Assembly (NCBI RefSeq): GCF_003984645.1
Contig: NZ_RWKI01000004.1
Coordinates: 124,001-188,000 of the forward strand
Direction: 5' to 3'
DNA length: 64,000 nucleotides
Source of the DNA: Variovorax sp. MHTC-1
Lineage (GTDB): Bacteria; Pseudomonadota; Gammaproteobacteria; Burkholderiales; Burkholderiaceae_C
The notes beneath the pieces were generated by a model. That model had not been told where the DNA came from, did no database searches, and was given only the letters and a program-made list of their open reading frames with translations. A program made the translations under genes and the position numbers. Position 1 is the first letter of the stretch, and each line of letters begins with the position of its first letter. Positions 16,845 to 24,704 of the stretch are shown one piece after another.

Positions 16845-17618
16845 ATGTTCTCGCGCCTGCGCTCCGACATCCAGTGCATCCTCGACCGCGATCCGGCCGC
16901 GCGGACGCGCTGGGAAGTGCTGACCCTCTATCCGGGCCTGCATGCCGTGGTGCTGCACCGCCTTGCGCACTGGTGCTGGGGCCACGGCCTGAAGTGGATC
17001 GGGCGCTTCATCTCGCAATGCTCGCGCTGGTTCACCGGCATCGAGATCCATCCCGGTGCGATCGTCGGTGACCGCGTGTTCTTCGACCATGCGATGGGCG
17101 TGGTGGTCGGCGAGACCGCCGAGATCGGCGACGGCTGCACGATCTACCAGGGCGTGACGCTCGGCGGCACCTCGCTCTACAAGGGCGCCAAGCGGCATCC
17201 GACGCTGGGAAAAGACGTGGTGGTCAGCGCCGGCGCCAAGGTGCTCGGCGGCTTCGTGGTCGGCGACGGCGCCAAGATCGGAAGCAATGCCGTCGTCATC
17301 AAGCCAGTGCCCGCGGGCGCGACGGCGGTGGGGATTCCGGCGCGCATCATTCCGTCGAAGGCAGGCACCAGTGCCGATGTCACGAGCGCCGACAGGAAGT
17401 TCACGGCCTACGGGATCACGATGGAAGACGACCCGTTGTCGCAGGCCATGAAGGGGTTGATCGACAACGCGTCGAGCCAGGATCACCAGATCGCGCTGCT
17501 GTGGAAGGCGATCGAGGCCTTGTCCGCGCAGCCGGGAAAGAAGGATTGCGTGCCGGGCGACGCGGCGCGGGAGGAGTGCTTCGAGGCGGAGCGGTTGACG
17601 CAACTGGTTGGGAAGTGA
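16845..17618 (+). CDS. cysE: Serine O-acetyltransferase
   Basis: A 257-residue enzyme that makes O-acetylserine, the first step of cysteine synthesis. It is the short EpsC-like form. After a short helical N-terminus, hexapeptide repeats of the left-handed beta helix run from about 65 to 165 (IHPGAIVGDRVFFDHAMG, VVGETAEIGDGCTIYQGV, LGGTSLYKG, KIGSNAVVIKPVPAGA). The catalytic His is in FFDHAMGVVVGE. The C-terminal tail (about 175-257) is longer than in CysE of E. coli and could be the segment that binds CysK or cysteine; that is inference. Confidence 0.94.
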   Translation: MFSRLRSDIQCILDRDPAARTRWEVLTLYPGLHAVVLHRLAHWCWGHGLKWIGRFISQCSRWFTGIEIHPGAIVGDRVFFDHAMGVVVGETAEIGDGCTIYQGVTLGGTSLYKGAKRHPTLGKDVVVSAGAKVLGGFVVGDGAKIGSNAVVIKPVPAGATAVGIPARIIPSKAGTSADVTSADRKFTAYGITMEDDPLSQAMKGLIDNASSQDHQIALLWKAIEALSAQPGKKDCVPGDAAREECFEAERLTQLVGK

Positions 17619-17624
17619 CTTGCT

Positions 17625-18342
17625 CCCTCTCCCTCTGGGAGAGGGTTGGGGTGAGGGTCTGGGCCTTTGAATCGCTGCTGCTCTTTGCTGAGGCCGGGGC
17701 CGGGAATTCGCCCCGGCGGGCGAGTCACTTTCTTTTGCGTCGCCAAAAGAAAGTAACCAAAGAAAAGGCGACCCCACTGTCTGCGACCCCTGCGCTTCGC
17801 TCCGGGGCAACCTGCGGTGCTCGGTTCGCCGGCCTGCCGCAGAACTCGCTGCGTTCACTGCGCTCAAACAGCTGCGGCAAGTCAGATCACGAAGCACGCC
17901 TGTCCTTCGGCAGGCGTGCGGCCGACGCCCCTGCGCTCCTCGGCGCAGCCAGAGGGGAGTGGGTCGGGCCTTCGCTTCGCTCGGCCGCCAAGAACCCCAA
18001 CAGCCAACCCCCACACAAGTACGCGCCATGGCGCGTTCTTGTTCAATCCCCTCTGGGCGTGCCGAGGAGCGCAGCTTCAGGCGGATAAAGGGCCGCGCGT
18101 GTTTGAGCGCAGCGAGTTTGCGCGGACCCCGCCTGAAGCGAGCACCGCAGGTTGCCCCGGAGCGAAGCGCAGGGGACACGCACGGTGGGGTCGCCTTTTC
18201 TTTGCTTACTTTCTTTTGGCGAAGCAAAAGAAAGTGAGTCGCCCGCCGGGGCGAATTCCCGGCTCCAGCCTCAAGAACAAGCGCAACGTACAGATCGAAC
18301 GCCCGTGTGCCCTCACCCCAACCCTCTCCCAGAGGGAGAGGG
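17625..18342. repeat. ~720-bp non-coding quasi-palindrome (long inverted repeat)
   Basis: Fills the 768-bp gap between cysE and mog; I see no gene in it. A perfect 33-bp inverted repeat caps the ends (17625-17657 and 18310-18342). Inside, about 80 bp near 17695-17778 matches the reverse complement of about 18190-18268 with only a few mismatches, and homology continues inward to about 17960 and 18045. A near-perfect 28-bp palindrome lies near the centre (18015-18042, core GCGCCATGGCGC). The EcoRI-site-bearing block with AAAGAAAGT motifs looks like the family of repeats common in Comamonadaceae and Xanthomonadaceae genomes. Short open frames here are dismissed. Confidence 0.85.
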
Positions 18343-18374
18343 AGAGGGAGAGGGAGAGGGAGAGGGAGAGGGAG
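18331..18374. repeat. (AGAGGG)n hexamer tandem repeat
   Basis: About seven tandem copies of the hexamer AGAGGG, starting inside the right cap of the inverted repeat and ending 13 bp before the mog stop codon. The array is a candidate for slippage and length variation between strains. Confidence 0.9.
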
Positions 18375-18386
18375 CAAGAGATGAAT

Positions 18387-18983
18387 TCAACGCGGCCGAA
18401 TCGCCGACTTCGGCCGGAACGCCTTGCACACCGATTCATCGGTTTCCAGATAAGGCCCGCCGATCAGGTCGATGCAGTAGGGCACCGCGGCGAAGATGCC
18501 CGCTACCACCTGTGCGCCCTGAGGATCCTTCAATCCTTCGAGCGTCTCCGCGATCGCCTTCGGCTGCCCTGGCAGGTTGATGATCAGGCTGCGATCGCGG
18601 ACCACCGCCACCTGGCGGGAAAGAATCGCCGTCGGCACGAAGCGCAGGCTGATCTGCCGCATCTGTTCGCCGAAGCCCGGCATTTCCTTGTGGGCGACAG
18701 CGAGCGTCGCTTCCGGCGTGACGTCGCGCAGCGCCGGCCCGGTGCCGCCGGTCGTCAGTACCAGCGAACAGCCGGCGTCCACCAGCTCGATCAGCGCCGC
18801 GCTGATGCCGGCCTGTTCGTCGGGAATCAGCCGCGGCTCGAAATGGATCGGGTTGCGCAGCGCCCGCTGCAGCCACTGCTGCAGGGCGGGCAGGCCCTTG
18901 TCCTCGTAGACGCCGCTCGAGGCGCGATCGCTGATCGAGACGATGCCGATGCGAACCGGATCGAAGGCGCTCGCTTCACTCAT
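18387..18983 (-). CDS. mog: Molybdopterin adenylyltransferase
   Basis: A 198-residue MogA/MoaB-type protein that activates molybdopterin with AMP before molybdenum insertion. The family motif LVLTTGGTGPALRDVTPEAT (about 75-94) and SLIINLPGQPKAIAE (about 132-146) are present. A molybdoenzyme, the nitrate reductase at 29-31.8 kb, is encoded in the same window. Its start overlaps the darP stop (ATGA at 18980-18983), so the two are coupled. Confidence 0.92.
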   Translation of the reverse strand: MSEASAFDPVRIGIVSISDRASSGVYEDKGLPALQQWLQRALRNPIHFEPRLIPDEQAGISAALIELVDAGCSLVLTTGGTGPALRDVTPEATLAVAHKEMPGFGEQMRQISLRFVPTAILSRQVAVVRDRSLIINLPGQPKAIAETLEGLKDPQGAQVVAGIFAAVPYCIDLIGGPYLETDESVCKAFRPKSAIRPR

Positions 18984-19636
18984 GCGTCCTCCTCGCGCGC
19001 TTGCGCCGAGGCCTCGGCCGCGTGGTCATCGGTGCCGTGCACCTCGAGCTGCGCACGCACGATCTGGAACACCTCGCGGTAGGCCTTGCCCTGGCGCGGC
19101 GCTTCGCCGGGCGGTCCAGCCTTGATGTCCTTGCGGGCCTGGCGCACCAGTGCGCGCAGCTGCTGGGCGTCGGTGCCGGGATGGGTCTCGATCCAGCCGC
19201 CGAGCGCGTCGTCGTCGGCGATCAGGCGGTCGCGCCAGCGTTCGGCGTCGTGCAGGATCGCCGTCTCCTGGGCCGGGCCGCGGTTCTGCTCGTCGAGTGC
19301 GCTGCGCACGGCGTCGAGGGTGGCCGCATCGAGGCCGCGCATCAACTTGCCGATGAACTGCATCTGGCGCCGCTTGCCTTCGAAATTGGTGATGCGCTTG
19401 GCTTCTTCGATCGCGTCCTTCAGCTTTTCGCCGAGGTCGAGCTTGTCGAGCAGGCTGGCGCGCAACGTGAGCAGGGCTTCGCCCAGCGCCTGCAGTTCGG
19501 TGCTTTCGCGCTTGAGATCGGTCCTGCTTGCTGCGTCGGTGCCCTTGAGCTCGCGCTTGAGCTCCAGATCGAGTTCGCTGCCTTCGGCCACGAACTGGCC
19601 GCGGACGAAGTAGCCTTTTTTGGGTTTGCGGGGCAT
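18980..19636 (-). CDS. darP: Ribosome-associated protein DarP (YjgA)
   Basis: A 218-residue DUF615 protein. In E. coli DarP/YjgA associates with late 50S ribosomal precursors. Characteristic segments are RESTELQALGEALLTL, EAKRITNFEGKRRQMQFIGK and RDRLIADDDALGGWI. The start at MPRKPKKGYFVRGQ (19636) is preferred; an in-frame Met lies 14 codons upstream with no support. It is divergent from pmbA with a 58-bp gap, a gene pairing widespread in proteobacteria. Confidence 0.93.
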   Translation of the reverse strand: MPRKPKKGYFVRGQFVAEGSELDLELKRELKGTDAASRTDLKRESTELQALGEALLTLRASLLDKLDLGEKLKDAIEEAKRITNFEGKRRQMQFIGKLMRGLDAATLDAVRSALDEQNRGPAQETAILHDAERWRDRLIADDDALGGWIETHPGTDAQQLRALVRQARKDIKAGPPGEAPRQGKAYREVFQIVRAQLEVHGTDDHAAEASAQAREEDA

Positions 19637-19694
19637 AGAGGCAATCGTTGGCCGCACCATCGGGAACAGGGGGCGCAAGTATCATAGCCAACAC

Positions 19695-21065
19695 ATGAGC
19701 ACATCTTCCTCGCGCGCCGATTCCGGCTTCGCCTACACCCGCCCCTTCTTCGAAAATCTGGTCGATTCGGCCTTGGCGCATGCCAAGAAGCTCGGCGCCA
19801 CCGACGTCGGCGCCGAGGCGTCCGAAGGCTGCGGCCTGAGCGTCTCCGTGCGCAAGGGCGAGCTGGAGAACGTCGAACGCAACCGCGACAAGTCGCTCGG
19901 CGTCACGGTCTACGTGGGCCACCGCCGCGGCAATGCCAGCACCTCCGACTTCTCCGAGGCGGCCATCGCGCAGACCGTGCAGGCAGCCTACGACATCGCG
20001 CGCTTCACAGCCGAAGATCCGGTCAGCGGCCTGCCCGACGAAGCCGACATCGTCAGCGGCCAGCCCGATCTCGACCTGTTCCATCCCTGGGACATCAGCA
20101 GCGAGCAGGCCGCTGCGCTGGCGCTCGAATGCGAGGCCGCGGCGCTCGCGACGGACAAGCGCATCACCAACAGCGAAGGCGCGGGCGTCTCGGCGCAGCA
20201 AAGCCATTTCTTCAGCGCCCACACGCGCGGCTTCCGCGGCGGCTATGCGAGCTCGCGCCATTCGATCTCGGTGGCGCCGATCGCGGGCAAGGGCGACGAC
20301 ATGCAGCGCGACGCCTGGTACAGCTCGATGCGTTCGGCCGACGAGCTGGCGAGCCCGGCGGCCGTCGGGCGCTATGCGGCGGAACGCGCGCTGAGCCGCC
20401 TCAAGTCGCGCAAAATCAAGACGACCGAATGCCCGGTGCTTTTCGAGTCGCCGATGGCGGCCGGGCTGCTGGGCGGCCTGGTGCAGGCCACCAGCGGCGG
20501 CGCGCTCTACCGCAAGAGCAGCTTCCTGCTCGACTCGCTCGGCAAGCCGGTGCTGGCCAAGCACATCGACGTGCTCGAAGACCCGCACGTCCTGCGCGGC
20601 AAGGGCAGCTCGCCCTTCGACGACGAGGGCGTGACCACGCGCAAGCGCAAGGTGGTCGACGGCGGCCGGCTCGAGGGCTACTTCCTGAGCACCTACTCGG
20701 CGCGCAAGCTGGGCATGAAGACCACCGGCAATGCCGGCGGCTCGCACAACCTGACGCTGAGCTCGCGCCAGACGAAGCCGGGCGACGACCTGGACGCGAT
20801 GCTCGCCAAGCTCGGCACCGGCCTCTTCGTGATCGAGCTGATGGGGCAGGGCGTCAACTACGTGACGGGCGACTACTCGCGCGGCGCCAGCGGCTTCTGG
20901 GTCGAGAACGGCAAGATCGCCTTCCCGGTGCAGGAGATCACGATCGCCGGCAATCTCAAGAGCATGCTGCTCGGCATCGAGGCGGTCGGCGCCGATGCCT
21001 ACAACTACGGCGCCAAGACCACCGGCTCGATCCTGGTGAACCGGATGAAGGTCGCCGGCAGCTGA
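19695..21065 (+). CDS. pmbA: Metalloprotease PmbA (TldE)
   Basis: A 456-residue TldD/TldE-family protein. With TldD it forms a heterodimeric protease that processes microcin B17 and degrades CcdA; TldE itself lacks the zinc ligands. The N-terminal domain (ADVGAEASEG-type sequence and SLGVTVYVGHRRGNAST) and the C-terminal barrel (LFESPMAAGLLGGLVQA, GNAGGSHNLTLS, LMGQGVNYVTGDYSRGASGF) are complete. tldD is not in the window. Confidence 0.94.
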   Translation: MSTSSSRADSGFAYTRPFFENLVDSALAHAKKLGATDVGAEASEGCGLSVSVRKGELENVERNRDKSLGVTVYVGHRRGNASTSDFSEAAIAQTVQAAYDIARFTAEDPVSGLPDEADIVSGQPDLDLFHPWDISSEQAAALALECEAAALATDKRITNSEGAGVSAQQSHFFSAHTRGFRGGYASSRHSISVAPIAGKGDDMQRDAWYSSMRSADELASPAAVGRYAAERALSRLKSRKIKTTECPVLFESPMAAGLLGGLVQATSGGALYRKSSFLLDSLGKPVLAKHIDVLEDPHVLRGKGSSPFDDEGVTTRKRKVVDGGRLEGYFLSTYSARKLGMKTTGNAGGSHNLTLSSRQTKPGDDLDAMLAKLGTGLFVIELMGQGVNYVTGDYSRGASGFWVENGKIAFPVQEITIAGNLKSMLLGIEAVGADAYNYGAKTTGSILVNRMKVAGS

Positions 21066-21080
21066 CGCGCGTTCGATCGC

Positions 21081-21809
21081 TCAATCTCGCCCGGCTTCGA
21101 TCATCTTGCGCGCCAGGAGCGCGGGGTCGGTGAAGCAAAGCTCGTGGCTGCCCGGGCACTCGACCAGCCGGAACAGCCCCAGCCGTTCCGAGAGGCGCGG
21201 ATGCCACGGAAGGCTGTGCGGCATCGCGCTGTCCTGCTGGCAATTGAGATAGGACTTCCCGACCTCCAGCGCGGCCAGCTCGGTGCGCAGGCTCAAGGGC
21301 TCGGTGAAGGTCCGGTAGGGATGCAGATTGAGCATCTCGTAAGTGCGCTGCGCCGTCGCCAGATCGGCGTCGTTGATGAAAGCATCGCGCCAGATCGGAA
21401 AGGGCAGCATCACTGCGTCGTCGTTCTGCGCCGCGATGCCGTCGAACAGCGCCTTGTAATGCGGCGGGGCCATGTCGTTCAGGCACTCGCCGTGAAGCGG
21501 CACGAAGGCATTCCAGTAGACCAGGCGCCGCACGCGTTCGGCGACCAGGTTCATCGCGCCCGAGATCACCATGCCGCCATAGCTATGGCCGACCAGGCGC
21601 ACGTCCTGCAGCGCATGCGCCGCGATGTAGTCGGCCAGCGACTGCACCGCCTCGGTCAGTCCGATGGCGCTGCGCGAATCATGGGGACGGTTGCCGGCCA
21701 GGGTCGGGCAGTGCACGGTATGGCCCTGGGCCCGGATGGCCTCAGCCACCGGCTCCATCAACTCGCCCGTGTGCCAGGCGCCGTGAACGAGAACATAGGT
21801 ATCCGCCAT
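21081..21809 (-). CDS. Alpha/beta-fold hydrolase (esterase/hydroxynitrile-lyase-like)
   Basis: A 242-residue alpha/beta hydrolase. It has the oxyanion-hole segment VLVHGAWH (7-14), nucleophile Ser76 in VGHSYGGM and His222 in PGSHELCF near the C-terminus. GAGG-rich Shine-Dalgarno sequence (GAGGAGG) lies seven bases before the ATG at 21809. It lies 91 bp downstream of an AraC-family gene on the same strand and could be its target. Substrate unknown. Confidence 0.87.
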   Translation of the reverse strand: MADTYVLVHGAWHTGELMEPVAEAIRAQGHTVHCPTLAGNRPHDSRSAIGLTEAVQSLADYIAAHALQDVRLVGHSYGGMVISGAMNLVAERVRRLVYWNAFVPLHGECLNDMAPPHYKALFDGIAAQNDDAVMLPFPIWRDAFINDADLATAQRTYEMLNLHPYRTFTEPLSLRTELAALEVGKSYLNCQQDSAMPHSLPWHPRLSERLGLFRLVECPGSHELCFTDPALLARKMIEAGRD

Positions 21810-21900
21810 TTCAGCCTCCTCGAGATGCAGAGGCGTGCAAGTTAGCGGCGCTTCGGGCCTGCCGCTGGCCGATGCGCGCCGAGCGGATGGCCGTTGCGTG

Positions 21901-22857
21901 TCAGCCGCAGCCGTCCAGCGCCAGCCGGCGATACCGGCTCGGCGTGATGCTGTGCTCGGCGCGGAAATGGCGCACGAAATGCGAGGCGTCGAGATAGCCG
22001 CAACGCCGCCCGATCTCGGCGCTGCTGGTTCGCGCGAAGCGGCGCGAGGCCAGCAGGCGCGCCGCCTCCTCCATCCGCAGCCGGCGCAGCGAGCGCGCGA
22101 AGCTCTCGCCCGACGCGAACGCGCGATGCAGGCTGCGCAAGGACACGCCCAGGGCATCTGCGACGTCCTGCGCGACCAGGCCGGGTTCGCCGAGGCGCTG
22201 CGCCAGCAGATCCATCGCACGCCGTCGAATGTCGGCGCCCCGGGGATCGTCAGGCGGCGCTGCGCCGGGCATCGCCAGGCTGAGCAGTACGCCGAGCTGG
22301 TCGACTAGCAGTGCCGGCGGCAGCCCGGGGGCGGCGGCGAATTCCGGCGACAGGTTGGCCAGCAGGCCGCGCAGCGCAAGACCCCAGCCGGCGTCTCCCG
22401 CAATGCGGCGAGCGACGCTGTCGGGCCCGCCAGGAAGCCAGCGCTCGGCCCAGGCGATCGGCAGCTGCAGCGACGCGCAATGCACGCCTTCGCGGAAGTG
22501 GAATTCGTAGCGCTCCCGGGAATCGACCAGCACGGCGTCTCCGGCGGCGAGCGCCGTCTCGCGGCCGCGCTGCACCACGCTCCACGGGCTGTCGAACTGG
22601 CTGATCAGGTAGTAGAAGTTGTCGCGGCTGCGGCCGATGGCGGAGTGCGTCCGGTACACGTCCTGCGCGCTGGCTTGGACCCGGTTGACCGCGATCGGCC
22701 CGAGCGGCTGATGGACGAGACGGGCATTGAAGGCTTCGCGGCGCGAGCTCGTGACGTCCATCTCGAGAAAGGCTTCGCACACTGCGCCGACCCAGTAGTC
22801 CAGGCGCTGCGAACCGGGCACGACGTCCGTGCTCCATTGGCGGGGAAGTGCTTGCAT
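21901..22857 (-). CDS. AraC-family transcriptional regulator
   Basis: A 318-residue regulator. The N-terminal ~170 residues form an AraC-like ligand-binding domain (REAFNARLVHQPLGPIAVNR, YLISQFDSPWSVVQRGRE). The C-terminal double helix-turn-helix follows at about 215-315 (DVADALGVSLRSLHRAFAS, SSAEIGRRCGYLDASHFVRH, FRAEHSITPSRYRRLAL). The start at MQALPRQWSTD fits the family length; the frame is open further upstream without a likely start. It faces the remnant hydrolase on its 5' side and an intact hydrolase on its 3' side. Confidence 0.88.
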   Translation of the reverse strand: MQALPRQWSTDVVPGSQRLDYWVGAVCEAFLEMDVTSSRREAFNARLVHQPLGPIAVNRVQASAQDVYRTHSAIGRSRDNFYYLISQFDSPWSVVQRGRETALAAGDAVLVDSRERYEFHFREGVHCASLQLPIAWAERWLPGGPDSVARRIAGDAGWGLALRGLLANLSPEFAAAPGLPPALLVDQLGVLLSLAMPGAAPPDDPRGADIRRRAMDLLAQRLGEPGLVAQDVADALGVSLRSLHRAFASGESFARSLRRLRMEEAARLLASRRFARTSSAEIGRRCGYLDASHFVRHFRAEHSITPSRYRRLALDGCG

Positions 22858-22891
22858 GACCGCGGTCTCCAGGCCGGTATCGGCGCCCGCA

Positions 22892-23303
22892 CTATAGAGC
22901 GGACACGCGCGGTCGGGTACGCCTGATGAAGTCGAGCATGAGCGGCACTGCTGCGGCGGCGTGTGTCTCGAGCAGCTTATGGCCGGCGTCGAAAACGTGG
23001 ACTTCCATCCGCGGAAGGTCCTGCCTCCAGGACAGGACATCGGCGAGATCAAAGAATGGATCCTGCCTTCCCCGGAGCAGCAGCGAAGGCGGGGGCTTGC
23101 GTCGCATCCCATTGCGGACCGAGCCCGGTTCGATGAGCGTTGGCGTTCTGAACGATGAGGCCCCAAACTCGGTCGGGCGCCTGCATGGCGATGTGAAAAC
23201 CCACTGGGGCCCCGTAATCATGTAGATAGATGCATCGCGGCCCGATCGAGAGCCGGTCCAGCAGCTCCGAGATTGCGTGACCGAAGGCGGAAAACCGAAC
23301 TCC
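22892..23303 (-). pseudogene. Remnant of an alpha/beta hydrolase
   Basis: Two frames together carry parts of one alpha/beta hydrolase of the haloalkane-dehalogenase/epoxide-hydrolase type. The upstream frame (about 23300 down to 23100) reads FSAFGHAISELLDRLSIG, then CIYLHDYGAPVGFHIAMQAP with nucleophile-elbow features, to GPQWDAT. The downstream frame gives SLLLRGRQDPFFDL and VHVFDAGHKLLETHAAA, the acid and His end, closing at 22892. The N-terminal third and about 100 central residues (the cap region) are missing and the frame changes at the junction. It is a dead copy between nudix and araC genes. Confidence 0.7.
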
Positions 23304-23349
23304 TTTTCTCGATCGTCCGATCGCTCGCAATCCCTGCGCAGAGGCAATG

Positions 23350-23826
23350 CTAAGCGGGAGGCGTCGGAAGGTCCAGCGGGAGCGCCTCGCGCACCCTGGC
23401 GATGGCGTTGAGGTAGGGCAAGGTGAATCCCTCCAGGGGTGCATCCGGCGCCAGCCAGCTGAAGCTGAACACGAGCCCGTCTTCTTCGGGGCTGCCCATG
23501 GCCACATGGTCGAAGGTTTCGGGCAGCGGCGCCGGCGCGCGCATCAGGAACAGGTGCCAGAGCTGGGCATGCCGGTGCACGTTGCCTTCGATGCCGGCCT
23601 CGCATTCGCGCTCCAGCGTGCCCAGCGGCTGCAGTTCGCCGCGGTAGTCGATGCCCGACTCTTCCAGCAGTTCGCGCCGCACCGCATCTTCGGGCGCTTC
23701 TCCGGGCTCGACCGTGCCCTTGGGCAACTGCATGCCCCTGTCGCCCGGGTGATGGAAGACCAGCAAGCGGTCGCTATCGTCCACCAGGCAGGCGCAAGCC
23801 TTGTGGATCGCGGTGCGTGCCTTCAC
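23350..23826 (-). CDS. NUDIX hydrolase
   Basis: A 158-residue Nudix protein that would cleave a nucleoside diphosphate linked to another group. The full Nudix box is present: G37, E43, R51-E52, E55-E56 and G58 (GTVEPGE then RRELLEESGI). The residue pattern before it (MQLPKG) is like general Nudix housecleaning enzymes. It is two bases downstream of the yqeY-like stop and probably co-transcribed with that gene. Substrate not predictable from sequence. Confidence 0.9.
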   Translation of the reverse strand: MKARTAIHKACACLVDDSDRLLVFHHPGDRGMQLPKGTVEPGEAPEDAVRRELLEESGIDYRGELQPLGTLERECEAGIEGNVHRHAQLWHLFLMRAPAPLPETFDHVAMGSPEEDGLVFSFSWLAPDAPLEGFTLPYLNAIARVREALPLDLPTPPA

Positions 23827-23828
23827 CC

Positions 23829-24278
23829 TCAGCCGCCCGAGAGCGCAGCCTTCACCGCGGCGCTGACCTGGCCCATGTCGGCCTTGCCGGCCAGGCGGGT
23901 CTTGACGGCGCCCATGACCTTGCCCATGTCGCCGGGGCCCTTGGCGTCGAGTTCGGCCACGATGGCCTTCACTTCCGCGGCGATCTCGTCCGCGCCCATG
24001 CGCTGGGGCAGGTACACCTCGAGCACCTTGATCTCGGCGGCTTCCTTGTCGGCCAGGTCGGTGCGGCCGCCCTGGGTGAAGGCGGCGACCGAGTCCTTGC
24101 GCTGCTTGACCAGCTTGTCGACGATGGCCACGACCATCGCGTCGTCGAGTTCGATGCGCTCGTCGACTTCCTTCTGCTTGAGGGCGGCGAGCAGCAGGCG
24201 GATGGTGCCCAGGCGCTCCGAGTCCTTGGCGCGCATCGCGGTCTTCATGTCTTCGGTGATCTGGTCCTTGAGGCTCAT
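23829..24278 (-). CDS. yqeY: GatB/YqeY domain protein
   Basis: A 149-residue stand-alone YqeY domain, similar to the tail domain of the GatB subunit of tRNA amidotransferase. Typical start MSLKDQITEDMKTAMRAKD, then ERLGTIRLLLAALKQKEVDE and the end DMGQVSAAVKAAL. Its exact role is unsettled. It follows rpsU, an arrangement widely conserved (rpsU-yqeY-dnaG in many bacteria; dnaG is not next here). An intrinsic terminator separates it from rpsU. Confidence 0.92.
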   Translation of the reverse strand: MSLKDQITEDMKTAMRAKDSERLGTIRLLLAALKQKEVDERIELDDAMVVAIVDKLVKQRKDSVAAFTQGGRTDLADKEAAEIKVLEVYLPQRMGADEIAAEVKAIVAELDAKGPGDMGKVMGAVKTRLAGKADMGQVSAAVKAALSGG

Positions 24279-24298
24279 GGCAGGCTTTCTTGACAGGC

Positions 24299-24336
24299 TA
24301 AAAACAAAAGCCGCGGCAGGTATCCCTGGCGCGGCT
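24299..24336 (-). terminator. Rho-independent terminator after rpsU
   Basis: On the minus strand a stem AGCCGCG-CCAGG / CCTG-C-CGCGGCT closes on GATA and is followed by TTTTGTTTTT. It lies 40 bp after the rpsU stop and before yqeY, so it would end or attenuate the rpsU transcript. Confidence 0.88.
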
Positions 24337-24376
24337 CTGAACCGGACGCTGGCTTCGACGCCAGCGCGGCGGATGC

Positions 24377-24589
24377 TCAGTACAGCTTCTTGGGAAGCTG
24401 CATGCTGCGCACGCGCTTGTAATGGCGCTTGACCGCTGCGGCCTTCTTGCGCTTGCGCTCGGCGGTCGGCTTTTCGTAGAACTCGCGGGCACGCAGGTCG
24501 GTCAGCAGGCCGAGCTTTTCGATGGTGCGCTTGAAGCGGCGCAGCGCGACGTCGAAGGGCTCGTTTTCTTTAACGCGGATGGTGGTCAT
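24377..24589 (-). CDS. rpsU: 30S ribosomal protein S21
   Basis: A 70-residue S21 with the standard start [20 protein letters not shown] and the Lys/Arg-rich tail ([16 protein letters not shown]), ending MQLPKKLY. S21 is needed for initiation on mRNAs with Shine-Dalgarno sequences. Its own upstream region (ATTTTTAA before the ATG) lacks a clear Shine-Dalgarno. Confidence 0.97.
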
Positions 24590-24698
24590 TTAAAAATCGG
24601 TCTTGTTGAATTTGGCCTGGGGAAGATCGGGCCCCGGGCCGGGTTCCTCAACTGAAAAATGGGGTAGGCCGTTGAGGGGAGGCCAAAGTTAGCCCGAC

Positions 24699-24704
24699 AT
24701 TATA
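24699..24704 (-). promoter_or_regulatory. -10 box of a likely rpsU promoter
   Basis: A perfect TATAAT on the minus strand, 110 bp before the rpsU start, overlapping the stop codon of the upstream oxidoreductase gene. No good -35 hexamer was found 16-18 bp upstream. The 95-bp leader downstream contains GC-rich segments with no obvious terminator. Confidence 0.5.

Noticed and set aside
18331..18374. Possible CRISPR or direct-repeat array
   Set aside because: It is an uninterrupted hexamer tandem with no spacers. No CRISPR array or cas gene was seen anywhere in the window.
17625..18380. Short open frames inside the quasi-palindrome on both strands
   Set aside because: The peptides (for example RRQKKVTKEKATP) are translated repeat sequence that recurs in the opposed arm; no start signals or protein family.
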